A stretch of DNA of 64,000 bases, taken from Paenibacillus durus ATCC 35681 (GTDB taxonomy: Bacteria; Bacillota; Bacilli; Paenibacillales; Paenibacillaceae). Below, one piece after another: positions 46,089-55,107 of this stretch. The translations under genes and the position numbers were made by a program. The notes under the pieces are model-generated. The model had not been told where the DNA came from. It searched no databases and worked only from the letters and a program-made list of their open reading frames with translations. Position 1 is the stretch's first letter, and the number at the start of each line of letters is the position of its first letter. The stretch lies in NCBI RefSeq assembly GCF_000993825.1, contig NZ_CP011114.1, positions 3,038,001 to 3,102,000 of the forward strand, written 5' to 3'.

Positions 46089-46529
46089 CTATACGCTGTC
46101 TCTGCTGACCCATCTCATCCCCGGCGCCGCCTCCGGGCGTTCCTCAAACCCAAACTTTTTGTAAAATCCGGACTTATGCGCCGCCGCAAACAATTGAACC
46201 ATCAGGATATCCTGTTCTTTGCATTTTTTCAGCAATCTGCTTAGAATACCTGTACCAATGCCCTTACTCTGGTCGTCCGGTAATATAATCAAATCACAGA
46301 TGAACGCTTGAAAAATGCCATCCGAAATCACCCGGCCCATTCCAACCAGCCGATCCTCCTTAAATGCCGAAACAACGAGCCAACTCTGGCGCAGAGCCGC
46401 TTCCAGCTGACCGCTTCCCTTCTTCGTTATCCCCTGCCAGCCAGCGCTTTCCACTAACCGGATAAATTCTTCCCCTGTCGGTATGTACTCGCGGTATATA
46501 ACAGGCTGCAAATCCTTGGACATGATCAT
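46089..46529 (-). CDS. GNAT-family N-acetyltransferase
   Basis: 146 residues from ATG 46529 close after GGAGG. GNAT landmarks: the beta4/motif A stretch FICDLIILPDDQSKGIGTGILSRLL (acetyl-CoA loop QxxGxG/A as QSKGIG) and the C-terminal AAHKSGFYKKFGFEERP. Substrate unknown. Ends 20 bp before the phosphatase-like gene. Confidence 0.87.
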   Translation of the reverse strand: MIMSKDLQPVIYREYIPTGEEFIRLVESAGWQGITKKGSGQLEAALRQSWLVVSAFKEDRLVGMGRVISDGIFQAFICDLIILPDDQSKGIGTGILSRLLKKCKEQDILMVQLFAAAHKSGFYKKFGFEERPEAAPGMRWVSRDSV

Positions 46530-46550
46530 ATTCACCTCCGGCCGTTCTTA

Positions 46551-46664
46551 TTATTTCTCCGCGATCCACACCGTCCATCGATCCTGTTCTTGTATCGGTT
46601 GGCCGCTTGCCAGACGCTGCCGGGTGAAGGATTGATTATTGTAGTCGTGAAAGTCGATCGGCAT
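46551..46664 (-). pseudogene. Fragment resembling the N-terminus of a SAM methyltransferase
   Basis: A 37-codon frame (MPIDFHDYNNQSFTRQRLAS...) behind AAGGGCGGTAAAGAA. The MPIDFHxxxNxxxYxxR opening is that of a class I methyltransferase group, but the SAM-binding core is missing; after about 18 residues it runs into unrelated sequence ending DRWTVWIAEK. Probably a relic, although a short real peptide is not excluded. Confidence 0.4.
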
Positions 46665-46681
46665 TTCTTTACCGCCCTTCC

Positions 46682-47185
46682 TTAATATCTGGGGCTCATT
46701 TCCTTCTCCAAAACATAACTTGCTTCCTTGGCATCCCAGGCGTTCTCGATTCGGACGATTTTAAATCCGCATTTATTAACATAAAAATGATGATTACGCC
46801 TTGAAAAGCCTGGAGTTTCCGTTGTCCACTTTTTCGTGTCCGGGTATTTCCTCTCTATTGCTTCCCAAATGCTCAAGCCGACGCCATGACTTTGCAAAGC
46901 CGGGTCCACAAATAAATTGCCCAGGAAATTTTCGTTATTCTCATGAATGAAGATAATGACAGCGCCCACTATTCTCTCATCCAGCAGCACTTTAAAAGAT
47001 TCGGAAGGCGATTCCAGCGCCCAACGTCTTATAAATTCTTCTGTGTCATAGCCTTCCGGACCGCCTTTTTCTTCACCGAGCGAAACCAAAGCGTCATTAT
47101 CAAAAGACCGGGTCATGATCTCCGTCAACGCTGCAACATCGCTATCCTCAATCGGTTCAAGCTCTAACTTCCAATTCCCCTCCAT
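46682..47185 (-). CDS. GNAT-family N-acetyltransferase
   Basis: 167 residues. Motif A reads NFLGNLFVDPALQSHGVGLSIWEAIERKYP (QxxGxG as QSHGVG), followed by TPGFSRRNHHFYVNKCGFKIV. Substrate unknown. Part of a run of acetyltransferase genes on one strand with short gaps. Confidence 0.87.
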   Translation of the reverse strand: MEGNWKLELEPIEDSDVAALTEIMTRSFDNDALVSLGEEKGGPEGYDTEEFIRRWALESPSESFKVLLDERIVGAVIIFIHENNENFLGNLFVDPALQSHGVGLSIWEAIERKYPDTKKWTTETPGFSRRNHHFYVNKCGFKIVRIENAWDAKEASYVLEKEMSPRY

Positions 47186-47199
47186 TTTCCACTGCTCCT

Positions 47200-47634
47200 T
47201 TAAAAATGCTTGCGAAACCCCACCGCATTCTCTTCCTTATAGCCTAACTCTTCGTAGAACTTATGCGCTTCCGTCCGCTGCCCGCCTGATACAAAAATGA
47301 TATAAGTGCAATCTCTTTCCCTGGCCGCCCGCTCGATTTCCTGCATTAATATTCTACCGACACCTTGTCTTCTGAAACGGCTCGAAACAACGACGTTCTC
47401 AATGACCATAAAAGACTTGCATTCTCCCACAAAATCCTGGCAGATGATCCCCATCAGCGAACCAGCCAGCATATCGTCTTGAAAAGCGCCCAGCAGTATG
47501 TAGTTGTTATTATTTTGATGCGATTCGAACACGCTGGCCAGCTTGGCCTCATTGCTCTTGTGCCCAGTCAGTTCCTCATACAAGCCGTTTAGCCCGGGTA
47601 AATCTTCTTTGCCGATCTTTCTAATGGAAATCAT
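47200..47634 (-). CDS. GNAT-family N-acetyltransferase
   Basis: 144 residues from ATG 47634, whose ATGA overlaps the stop of the upstream HAD gene, so translation is coupled. Motif A VIENVVVSSRFRRQGVGRILMQEIE and the terminal AHKFYEELGYKEE are typical. Substrate unknown; the longer frame to 47700 lies inside the HAD gene. Confidence 0.88.
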   Translation of the reverse strand: MISIRKIGKEDLPGLNGLYEELTGHKSNEAKLASVFESHQNNNNYILLGAFQDDMLAGSLMGIICQDFVGECKSFMVIENVVVSSRFRRQGVGRILMQEIERAARERDCTYIIFVSGGQRTEAHKFYEELGYKEENAVGFRKHF

Positions 47635-48302
47635 AATAAGCCTGACCCCTTCCCTGCTAAGGCAAACGCTTCGTATAGTTCCTGCACAGTACGTATGCAA
47701 TACGTCGGCCCAATAGCCTCCATCTCAGCTTCGCTGCCGTACCCGTACAAGATGCCAATCGACGATATTCCGTTGGTATGCGCTCCGATAATGTCATGCT
47801 TCCGGTCACCGATCATGACGGTGCTGGCTGTGTTCAGGTTCTCTTTTTCAATGATATGCCGAATGATCTCACTCTTATCCGACAGCGTTCCGTCCAGGTT
47901 GCTCCCGACCACCGCATGAAAAAAGTGCTCCAGCTTAAAATGCTTCAATATCCTCTCAGCGAACACAAGCGGCTTCGAAGTCGCTACGATCAGAACGGCC
48001 TGCCGCTGAGTGAGCATGCTCAATAGCTCGGGAATGCCAGCGTACAGCTCATTTTCGAAAATGCCCTTGTCCGCAAAATACTCCCGGTAATACTGCACGG
48101 CATGCCAGGCATCCTCCTCTGAAAAATCGTAAAACTCCTGAAACGAATAAGCCAGCGGCGGCCCGATGAACGGCTCCAAACGATCCAAATTGTCTTCGAT
48201 AATCCCAAACTTGGCAAGCGCGTACTGCACGGACTTGGTTATGCCAATCTTCGGGTCCGTCAGCGTTCCGTCCAGATCAAACAAAATATGCGAAAAATTC
48301 AA
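47631..48302 (-). CDS. HAD-superfamily phosphatase (phosphoglycolate phosphatase-like)
   Basis: 223 residues from TTG 48302, five bases after GGAAGGTG. HAD motifs: I in HILFDLDGTLTDPK, II as IVATSKP, III Lys region and IV in VMIGDRKHDIIGAHTNG. Helical cap between motifs I and II (EPFIGPPLAYSFQEF is typical of the Gph/PpaX group). Substrate could be phosphoglycolate, pyrophosphate or a nucleotide. Confidence 0.87.
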   Translation of the reverse strand: MNFSHILFDLDGTLTDPKIGITKSVQYALAKFGIIEDNLDRLEPFIGPPLAYSFQEFYDFSEEDAWHAVQYYREYFADKGIFENELYAGIPELLSMLTQRQAVLIVATSKPLVFAERILKHFKLEHFFHAVVGSNLDGTLSDKSEIIRHIIEKENLNTASTVMIGDRKHDIIGAHTNGISSIGILYGYGSEAEMEAIGPTYCIRTVQELYEAFALAGKGSGLL

Positions 48303-48337
48303 ATGATCACCTTCCCGTTCGGCGAATTTAGTCAATC

Positions 48338-48796
48338 TTACAGTCTCTTCTCAAAACACAGGCTGGACGGGCAATCCGCGTATTCTCCGAACCGGTCAAT
48401 CTCGCCGTAGCCGTTCTTCTTATAGAAACCGATGGCCTCCGTCTGCTGATCCCCCGTTTCCAGCTTGATTCCCTGATATCCCTGCCTGGCCGCCTCTTCT
48501 TCCAGTCGTTCCACAATCCTCCAGGCGATTCCCTTGTTCCGGTACTCCGGCTCCACGAAGAACCGCTTCAGCTCCACGTACTCCTCGTCCAGCTTCTTAA
48601 TCGCTCCGCATCCGACAGGACGGGAGTCCAGGTAAGCAACAATGAAATAAATTTCATTTACGTAAGGATCTTCGAAATCAACGAGATAAACTTCCTCCGG
48701 CGGGTAGAGCTCAAACAGATAGCGGTCAAGCTGTGCAATCAGCAGGGCCAGGTCCGGATGCTCCGGCGCCACCTGCACCAGTTCGGTATTTTCCAT
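48338..48796 (-). CDS. GNAT-family N-acetyltransferase
   Basis: 152 residues from ATG 48796. Motif A YVELKRFFVEPEYRNKGIAWRIVERLE (RNKGIA) and the late IGFYKKNGYGEIDRFGEY are typical of this widespread group. Substrate unknown. 35 bp upstream of the HAD gene on the same strand. Confidence 0.87.
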   Translation of the reverse strand: MENTELVQVAPEHPDLALLIAQLDRYLFELYPPEEVYLVDFEDPYVNEIYFIVAYLDSRPVGCGAIKKLDEEYVELKRFFVEPEYRNKGIAWRIVERLEEEAARQGYQGIKLETGDQQTEAIGFYKKNGYGEIDRFGEYADCPSSLCFEKRL

Positions 48797-48871
48797 GTAC
48801 AATCTCTCTCCTTGTTATCCGTTCTACATCCAATTTTCCAGCAGAAAAGCATGAATCAATTGTAACGCGCG

Positions 48872-49645
48872 TTATATTTTTTCTTTGATCACAGCAGCCA
48901 ATAATCCGAGATATTCCTTCAGCGCCGTTCCAACCGTTCCAATTGAACCAGGGCTAGGCGCCAGCATGCCCGCATACCAAGCCGTTGTGGCGCCGCCGCT
49001 TATATGGTAATCGGTCGGATACGGCTGAACCTCCATACCGGTTCGCCGGAACTCCGTAACTGCCCGCGGCATATGAAATGCCGAAGTGACCAGCACCGGG
49101 CGGCTCAGCCCGTGCTCCTTCATGAGCGCAGCCGTAAATTCGGCATTCTGCTCCGTGTTCAGCGAACGGTTCTCGATAAGAATACTCCGTTCATCCACTC
49201 CCAGTCCGATCAGCTGCCTGCGGGCGATATCGCCTTCGTTGCCGCTATCGGCAAAAACCTGCCCGCCGCTGAACAGCACCGGCAATCCCGTCAGGCGATG
49301 CAGCCGAACCGCAGTAACCAGCCGATTGGCCGCCGATCCGCCCAAGCTGCCTTCGCCATCAATGTCGGGCGTTCCTGTCGTTGCTCCGCCTCCGAGCACC
49401 ACCAGACAATCGCCCTGAAACTGCTCCAGCTCCGGCTGGGCATACCGCGATTCCAGACTACGCATCAGCGGGTTCGCGATCAGCGGCACCGACGTCAAAT
49501 ACAGCAGCAGCGTTACGGAGAGCAGGACCACTGCCGGGCCGCGCTGTTTTTTCCATAACAACCATAATGCCAGCAGCGCCAGCAGCACAACAAATATTCC
49601 CGGAGGCAGCACAAAGCTGTAGATAAATTTGATTACATAAATCAA
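48872..49645 (-). CDS. YdcF/ElyC-family membrane-anchored protein (DUF218)
   Basis: 257 residues, TTG start nine bases after GGAGA. Two N-terminal membrane helices are followed by the extracytoplasmic DUF218 domain: DCLVVLGGGA, RLVTAVRLHRLTGLPVLFSGG, NTEQNAEFTAALM and RPVLVTSAFHMPRAVTEFRRTG. ElyC relatives affect cell-envelope carrier metabolism in E. coli; precise function here is unknown. Confidence 0.87.
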   Translation of the reverse strand: MIYVIKFIYSFVLPPGIFVVLLALLALWLLWKKQRGPAVVLLSVTLLLYLTSVPLIANPLMRSLESRYAQPELEQFQGDCLVVLGGGATTGTPDIDGEGSLGGSAANRLVTAVRLHRLTGLPVLFSGGQVFADSGNEGDIARRQLIGLGVDERSILIENRSLNTEQNAEFTAALMKEHGLSRPVLVTSAFHMPRAVTEFRRTGMEVQPYPTDYHISGGATTAWYAGMLAPSPGSIGTVGTALKEYLGLLAAVIKEKI

Positions 49646-49676
49646 TCTTAGGCATCTCCTTTCGATCCAATGAAGC

Positions 49677-49914
49677 TTATACCAATGTTTTTAACCTGGC
49701 TCTGATGATAGATAACAGCTCGTCTTTCTCATCCTGCGGAATCCGTTCGGCCAATCTGGCCGCCGCTGCCGGTAAAATCCACGCATCAATGGTTGAATAA
49801 CCATACCCGGTTACCCGAAGATATTCTTTAATGTAGGCTGCCTTTATCATGCGAATATTCGAATATATCGGCGGTTCTGCCTTGCCCAATCCGCTTTAAA
49901 TCGGTCACCTGCAT
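49677..49914 (-). pseudogene. Aminoglycoside phosphotransferase-family kinase with internal deletion
   Basis: The N-terminal piece starts at ATG 49914 behind TTTAGGAGGTTT and reads MQVTDLKRIGQGRTADIFEY, typical of the nucleotide loop of APH/choline-kinase-like proteins. Then the frame shifts and the family tail continues as KEYLRVTGYGYSTIDAWILP and AAAARLAERIPQDEKDELL to the stop at 49677. The catalytic Asp loops and about 150-200 residues are missing. The junction lies near 49837-49850 where the open frames change over. Confidence 0.75.
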
Positions 49915-49945
49915 AAACCTCCTAAATTTGCTTCTTGCAACGATA

Positions 49946-50929
49946 TTAGCGAATAGATTCAGAAATGATTAGATCTATCCTTCCTTCATCCGCTTTAAGC
50001 TTCGCCTGCCCGCCTATAGGAAACGTCAGCATCGGTGTTGTGTGGCCAAAGTCCACATCCGCAATGACCGGAATAGAGACCAGCTCTTTTTTCGTTTTTA
50101 TTATTTTTGTTAATAGATCTCTGGTCATTTGCGATGCCTGTTGAAATCTCCCAATAACTAGTCCTTTCACTTTGTTAAAATCAGCCTGGTGAATAAGCGA
50201 CTGCAGGTCTCTATCGAACGTAGCCGGTGAGGATTCATAATCATCTTCTACAAAAAGAATCGCCCCCGCCAAATCAGGCATAAACATGGTTCCCTGCAGC
50301 AGATTGAGCGTACACAAATTTCCGCCGATGATGACGCCGCTCGTATCTCCTTCGTTAATTATATAGGGTCCCTCATTAGGAAAAAACGTACGTCTCTCCT
50401 GATCCGCATACCAAGCATCATCACTCCAATAATCGGAGGGCCTGATCTGAATGGATTCATGTCCGGTCATAAGTCGGTTGAAACAGTCAACCGTGTACTC
50501 ATTCCCCTGTAGCATGCCAAATGTAGAGAAATGCGGTCCAGAATAGGTGATCAAGCCGGTCTGGCTGTAAATCGCGCTGCTTATCGCTGTAATATCCGAA
50601 TACCCGCATAGACGCTTGGGATTGGACTTTATCAGAGAATAATCTATGTATGGAAGCAGTTGGTTACTATTGAAGCCGCCGATAGCCGTCAGAATCCCTT
50701 TTACTTTCGGATCTCTAAATGCGTCATGCAAATCTTCAATTCTTGCTTCTACAGAGGAAGAATCGAATTCATCGCTGTCCATGGAGTATTTGGAGAACGT
50801 AACCCGATAACCCAACTGCTCTAATTTCTTTTTTGCCAATTCCCTCTGCTCCACCCGGATCAGACTGAGGCTTCTAGATGGTGCAATAACCCGTATCTCA
50901 TCGCCTTGTTTTAATTTATCTGCTTGCAT
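49946..50929 (-). CDS. S66-family peptidase (LD-carboxypeptidase / MccF-like)
   Basis: 327 residues. Starts KLKQGDEIRVIAPSRSLSLI, has the Ser nucleophile region CGYSDITAISSAI, the GGNLCTLNLLQGT loop, EDDYESSPATFDRDL and the His loop ADVDFGHTTPMLTFPIGG. S66 enzymes cleave LD-peptide bonds in wall turnover or, as MccF, inactivate microcin-C-type nucleotide peptides; the SRS/DYE features lean to the MccF branch. Start ATG 50929 behind AGGAGG. Confidence 0.9.
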   Translation of the reverse strand: MQADKLKQGDEIRVIAPSRSLSLIRVEQRELAKKKLEQLGYRVTFSKYSMDSDEFDSSSVEARIEDLHDAFRDPKVKGILTAIGGFNSNQLLPYIDYSLIKSNPKRLCGYSDITAISSAIYSQTGLITYSGPHFSTFGMLQGNEYTVDCFNRLMTGHESIQIRPSDYWSDDAWYADQERRTFFPNEGPYIINEGDTSGVIIGGNLCTLNLLQGTMFMPDLAGAILFVEDDYESSPATFDRDLQSLIHQADFNKVKGLVIGRFQQASQMTRDLLTKIIKTKKELVSIPVIADVDFGHTTPMLTFPIGGQAKLKADEGRIDLIISESIR

Positions 50930-50946
50930 ACTAAGCCTCCTTTATT

Positions 50947-51261
50947 CTAACCAAGCCGAATCAGCGTTAAGATAGGAACGCCAAGAATACATACAGCTGA
51001 AGCAGCCACTAGAAATATTGTGGTATTTCTTTTTAACTTTACATTGAGGGCCGACTTATACCATCCTCTGAACTGAAAGTAGTTGCGGTATAGAACAAAC
51101 AGCAGGATGAAATTACCTAGCGTTGTATACCAGCCGTCAATCTCCAGATTGAAAAAAGTGGTAAATACAATCCGCTCCATTCCATAGGCGATGGTCGTGC
51201 CCAAAATAAACAGGAGACACATGCGGAGCAACTCCAGCAGAAAGGTTGTCAACTTCATCAT
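50947..51261 (-). CDS. Small membrane protein of unknown function
   Basis: 104 residues with three hydrophobic segments (about 5-27, 43-60, 80-102). No family recognised. It precedes the S66 peptidase by 17 bp on the same strand, so the two may be co-expressed. Ribosome site GGAGTGAG is moderate. Confidence 0.6.
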   Translation of the reverse strand: MMKLTTFLLELLRMCLLFILGTTIAYGMERIVFTTFFNLEIDGWYTTLGNFILLFVLYRNYFQFRGWYKSALNVKLKRNTTIFLVAASAVCILGVPILTLIRLG

Positions 51262-51478
51262 AAACCAATCTCACTCCATTTCTGATTATCCCTTTTCATG
51301 CTTTCCTCCCGATTCCATTATCCACCTTTATTAACAATTAGGACAGAGGGTGAGGATGCGATTTTCATGAATATGATTAAGGTCTTGACAAGTCGCCGAT
51401 ACTTATTAATAATGATCCGTAAAGAACGTATGTTCGTTTCTGAGTTTGTTTTTTTATTTCGATAAAGGGGCGATAGGT

Positions 51479-51889
51479 ATGGAAAATCAAAAGATTTCGA
51501 CGTTTCTAATGTTTTCCGGACAAGCCGAGGAAGCCATGAACTTCTACATTTCTTTGTTCGAGCAGTCGGAAATTCTGCATATTCAGCGCTACGGACCTGG
51601 CGAGGCAGGAGCGGAAGGAAGCGTGGTGCACGCCATCTTCTCCCTGAATGGCCAGCAGTTTATGTGCATTGACAGCAATACGCCGCATGACTTTACTTTT
51701 ACACCCGCCATTTCACTCTATGTCAATTGCGAGACCGAGGAAGAGATCGATAATCTGTTTGGAAAGCTGTCCGAGGGGGGCCAGGTGCTTATGCCTCTGG
51801 ATAAATATCCTTTCAGCGATAAATTCGCCTGGGTCGGCGATAAATTCGGGGTGACTTGGCAACTGAATCTGCTGGGGAAACAGCAATAG
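51479..51889 (+). CDS. VOC-superfamily protein (PhnB-like glyoxalase fold)
   Basis: 136 residues from ATG 51479 behind AAAGGGG. The PhnB/3-demethylubiquinone-methyltransferase-like pattern is clear: STFLMFSGQAEEAMNFYISLF, MCIDS near the middle, ISLYVNCETEEEIDNLF, and the ending DKFGVTWQLNL. Function in Bacillota is not known; metal ligands of true glyoxalase I are not all conserved. Confidence 0.87.
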   Translation: MENQKISTFLMFSGQAEEAMNFYISLFEQSEILHIQRYGPGEAGAEGSVVHAIFSLNGQQFMCIDSNTPHDFTFTPAISLYVNCETEEEIDNLFGKLSEGGQVLMPLDKYPFSDKFAWVGDKFGVTWQLNLLGKQQ

Positions 51890-51921
51890 ATCGAAAATAA
51901 GCCACAACTATCTGCTGCAAC

Positions 51922-51965
51922 AAAAAAAGAAGCACAATCATCCTGAAAACTGGTGACGGTGCTTC
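51922..51965 (-). terminator. Terminator after the FAD-linked oxidase gene
   Basis: Minus-strand GAAGCAC / GTGCTTC stem followed by T7; lies between converging genes. Confidence 0.7.
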
Positions 51966-51987
51966 CCCTTTAACCTATTATTTTTCC

Positions 51988-53349
51988 TTAAAAAATCTTG
52001 CCCGTATTCAAAATGTGGCGGTCATCAAGCGCATTCTTGATCTGCTTCATGGCGGCGATCACCGCCGGGTCCGTCGCTTTCTGGAAATAAGGCTTCTTGC
52101 TCAGCCCGATTCCATGCTCGCCCGACGTTAACCCGCCAAGCTCATGGCTTTTTCCGTAGATGCGGCTCATGACGGCTTTTAAATCGTTCCGCCAAGCCTC
52201 TGCATCCCGCTCCCCGCGAACGACGCATAAATGCACATTCCCGTCTCCGGCATGGCCGAAGCTGATCAGCTGCACGCCGCTTTCCTGCTCCACTTCATTG
52301 GCGTAAGCGATAAAATCCGCCGTCTTGTTGATCGGCACGACGATATCTACCGGCTCCTGCTCGGACACCGCTTCTACCGCCTTGACGAGCGCTCCGCGAA
52401 CCTTCCAGACCTCGTCAAGGATCGCTTTATCCTCCAGCAGCAGAAAATCGAGCGCTCCATTCCGAACGGCAGTCTGACGCGCGCGCTCCGCATTGGAGCG
52501 GACCTCGCTTTCGCTGTTGCCGTCGAAGGACAGCAGAATATACGCCGACGCCTCCGGATATGGAAAAGTGACTCCCATAAACCGCTCGCCCAAGGCAACC
52601 ACCTTGCGTTCCATGAACTCGATAGCGGTTGGCCCCACGTTCTCGTGAATGAGCCGGATCACGGCGTCAATCCCCGTCTTCAAGCTGTCAAAAGGCACAA
52701 GCGCCCCCATTACGAACGCAGGCTTCGGAATAAGCTTCAATACGCATTCGGTGATGATGCCAAGCGTGCCTTCCGAACCGATAAGCAGATGTTTGAGCGA
52801 CAGCCCCGAGCTGTCCTTCACCACCTTGCCACCGGTGTAAATCACCTCGCCGCTTGGCAGAACCGCTGTCAGCCCGCGCACATAATCCCGCGTCACGCCA
52901 TACTTGACGGCTCGCATCCCGCCAGCGTTGGTGCTGATGTTGCCGCCGATCGTCGCCTGCTTCTCCCCGGGATCGGGCGGATAGAACAGCCCTCGGGCCT
53001 CCACATAGGCTTGCAGATCGGCAAGCAGGACACCCGGCTGGGCCGTAACCGTCAGCGTGTCTTCGTCCAGTTCCACAATCCGGTTCATCAGGGACAGGTC
53101 TAGCACGATCCCCCCATGCTCAGGAACGGTAGAACCAACGAGATTCGTCCCCGCCCCGCGCGGCGTCACTTGAACAGAGTTCGCATACGCCCATTTCATC
53201 ACTTCGCTGACCTCTTCAGTACTGACCGGAAACACCAGAGCGTCGCAGGTTCCCTGCAGGCGTCCCAGATTATCCGTAACGTACTTTTCCGCGATTCCTT
53301 CCGTCTTGATCCGTCCCGGATCGGAAATAATGCTGTACAGTTCCTGCAA
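51988..53349 (-). CDS. FAD-linked 2-hydroxyacid dehydrogenase (GlcD/LldD-type oxidase)
   Basis: 453 residues from TTG 53349, eight bases after GAGG. N-terminal FAD_binding_4 domain with PRGAGTNLVGSTVPEHGGIVLDLS and DPGEKQATIGGNISTNAGGMRAVKYGVTRDYV, and C-terminal FAD-oxidase_C domain with the SFGHAGDGNVHL metal/substrate loop and SGEHGIG. Family members oxidise glycolate, D-lactate or other 2-hydroxyacids. Last gene of an operon with MetQNI and an aminotransferase, suggesting a methionine-related 2-hydroxyacid as substrate (inference). Confidence 0.88.
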   Translation of the reverse strand: MQELYSIISDPGRIKTEGIAEKYVTDNLGRLQGTCDALVFPVSTEEVSEVMKWAYANSVQVTPRGAGTNLVGSTVPEHGGIVLDLSLMNRIVELDEDTLTVTAQPGVLLADLQAYVEARGLFYPPDPGEKQATIGGNISTNAGGMRAVKYGVTRDYVRGLTAVLPSGEVIYTGGKVVKDSSGLSLKHLLIGSEGTLGIITECVLKLIPKPAFVMGALVPFDSLKTGIDAVIRLIHENVGPTAIEFMERKVVALGERFMGVTFPYPEASAYILLSFDGNSESEVRSNAERARQTAVRNGALDFLLLEDKAILDEVWKVRGALVKAVEAVSEQEPVDIVVPINKTADFIAYANEVEQESGVQLISFGHAGDGNVHLCVVRGERDAEAWRNDLKAVMSRIYGKSHELGGLTSGEHGIGLSKKPYFQKATDPAVIAAMKQIKNALDDRHILNTGKIF

Positions 53350-53360
53350 GAAACCCACCT

Positions 53361-54023
53361 CTACTTTCTGGTAAATACCCGGGCGCACCAATCGCCGACG
53401 AATTGCGCTCCCTGGACAATGACAATCAGCAGAAGGACTGTTGCGATCATCACGCCCGTCTCATAGCGGTAATATCCATACTGGATCGCCAAATCGCCGA
53501 TCCCGCCGCCGCCGACGAGGCCAGCCATCGCGGAATAACCGATCAGACTGATGACCGTCACGGTCGTTGCCCGGATCAGGCCGGGCATCGCCTCCACAAA
53601 CAGCACCTTCCGCAAAATCAGACCTAAGCCCGCTCCGGTGGCAATAGCCGCTTCGAGCACGCCTTTATCCACTTCACTGAACGCCCCTTCCACCAGCCGG
53701 GCGAAGAACGCGACGGAAGCAAAAGCGAGCGGAACCGAAGCGGCCACCGGCCCGATGGTCGTGTTGACGATCAACTTGGTCAATGGAATGAGAAGAACGA
53801 GCAAAATGACGAAAGGGACGGAGCGGATTACATTCACCAGCACGCCCATCACCGCATTAAGCGTCCGTTTGGGAAAGAACAGAGGGCTGGCAGACAAATA
53901 CAGAATGAGACCGATTAGCAATCCGAACACAAGTGAAGCGGCTAAGGAAATGCCAATCATAATCAGCGTTTCCCAAATCGCGGAGGGCAGCTCTAATTGC
54001 AAAATATCCCAGGTGCTATCCAT
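53361..54023 (-). CDS. metI: Methionine ABC transporter permease MetI
   Basis: 220 residues, five to six membrane segments, BPD_transp_1 domain with the EAA-like loop EAAIATGAGLGLILRKVLFVEAMPG. Start ATG 54023 overlaps metN by 8 bases. Length and LSLIGYSAMAGLVGGGGIGDLAIQYGYYRY-type ending are diagnostic of MetI rather than of glycine-betaine permeases. Confidence 0.93.
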   Translation of the reverse strand: MDSTWDILQLELPSAIWETLIMIGISLAASLVFGLLIGLILYLSASPLFFPKRTLNAVMGVLVNVIRSVPFVILLVLLIPLTKLIVNTTIGPVAASVPLAFASVAFFARLVEGAFSEVDKGVLEAAIATGAGLGLILRKVLFVEAMPGLIRATTVTVISLIGYSAMAGLVGGGGIGDLAIQYGYYRYETGVMIATVLLLIVIVQGAQFVGDWCARVFTRK

Positions 54024-55050
54024 TCAGCTCTCCCCCTTCTTTTGCGGCGGAAATCCGTTCAATTTTAAACACCTGTCCGGAGATATAATCCCGGGCCCTG
54101 GCAATTTCCGCTGCGTCCCCGCTCAGCTTGATAAGCAGAATACCTAGCGGTTTGCCTTGAATATATTCGATCTTGCCGTGGAGAATATCGACCAGCACGT
54201 CAAATTCCTTCGACACCTTACTGATAAGCGGTTCATAAGCCCGCTCGCCGGTGTAGGTGATCTTCAGCATTTCCTCTTGACCCTTTAGTTCCAAATGCTC
54301 CGGCACTTCAATATTCAGCACCCGGGAAACCAAAGACTGGGTCATAGGATGCTGAGGTTCCGTGAAGATTTGGTACGTATCGCCGACCTCTACGATTTCA
54401 CCTTCCGCCATCACCGCAATGCGGTCAAATAGCTTCCGGGCCACGTCCATCTCATGCGTAATAAACACAATCGTAATCGGATTGTCCCGGTTGATGCGCC
54501 GTAAAATCCGGATGATCTCTTCCGTATTCTCCAGGTCGAGCGCCGAGGTCGCCTCGTCGCACAGCAGAATTTCCGGATCGTTCGCGAGCGCACGGGCAAT
54601 CGCCACCCGCTGCTTCTGCCCGCCGCTCAAATTGGCCGGATACACCTGGGCCTTGTCCGACAGATTGACCTGCTCAAGCAGTTCAAGCACCCGGGCGCGA
54701 ATCTTCTCCTTGGGATAATTGTTCGCTTTGAGCGCGAACGCAATGTTGTCGTACACCGTCGCTCCGCTGATCAAGTTGAAGTGTTGAAAGATCATGCCTA
54801 TTTTCAATCTAACATTGCGCAGCGCGGCGCCTTTGAACCGGGTAATATCCTGACCGCCTACAATGACTTGGCCGGAAGCGGGCGGCTGCAGGAGATTGAT
54901 TACCCTAACCAAAGTGCTCTTCCCGGCTCCGCTCGGCCCGACAATCCCGAAGATTTCGCCTTTGCCTACGGTTATGGACGCTTCTTTGACCGCGTGCATT
55001 CTCCGGCCCTTTTGCTTAAAGATCACGTTCACTTTATCTAGAACAATCAC
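54016..55050 (-). CDS. metN: Methionine ABC transporter ATP-binding protein MetN
   Basis: 344 residues from GTG 55050, eight bases after AAAGGG. Walker A GPSGAGKST, signature LSGGQKQR, Walker B ILLCDEATSALD, His ITHEM. The C-terminal NIL domain (about 265-340: LKITYTGERAYEPLISKVSKEF) binds methionine and gives feedback inhibition in characterised homologues. Confidence 0.94.
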   Translation of the reverse strand: MIVLDKVNVIFKQKGRRMHAVKEASITVGKGEIFGIVGPSGAGKSTLVRVINLLQPPASGQVIVGGQDITRFKGAALRNVRLKIGMIFQHFNLISGATVYDNIAFALKANNYPKEKIRARVLELLEQVNLSDKAQVYPANLSGGQKQRVAIARALANDPEILLCDEATSALDLENTEEIIRILRRINRDNPITIVFITHEMDVARKLFDRIAVMAEGEIVEVGDTYQIFTEPQHPMTQSLVSRVLNIEVPEHLELKGQEEMLKITYTGERAYEPLISKVSKEFDVLVDILHGKIEYIQGKPLGILLIKLSGDAAEIARARDYISGQVFKIERISAAKEGGELNG

Positions 55051-55107
55051 TACGAGCACCCTTTCCTGCAATCAACACCGTTCATGCCATGCTGTCCAGC
55101 TGATTGA

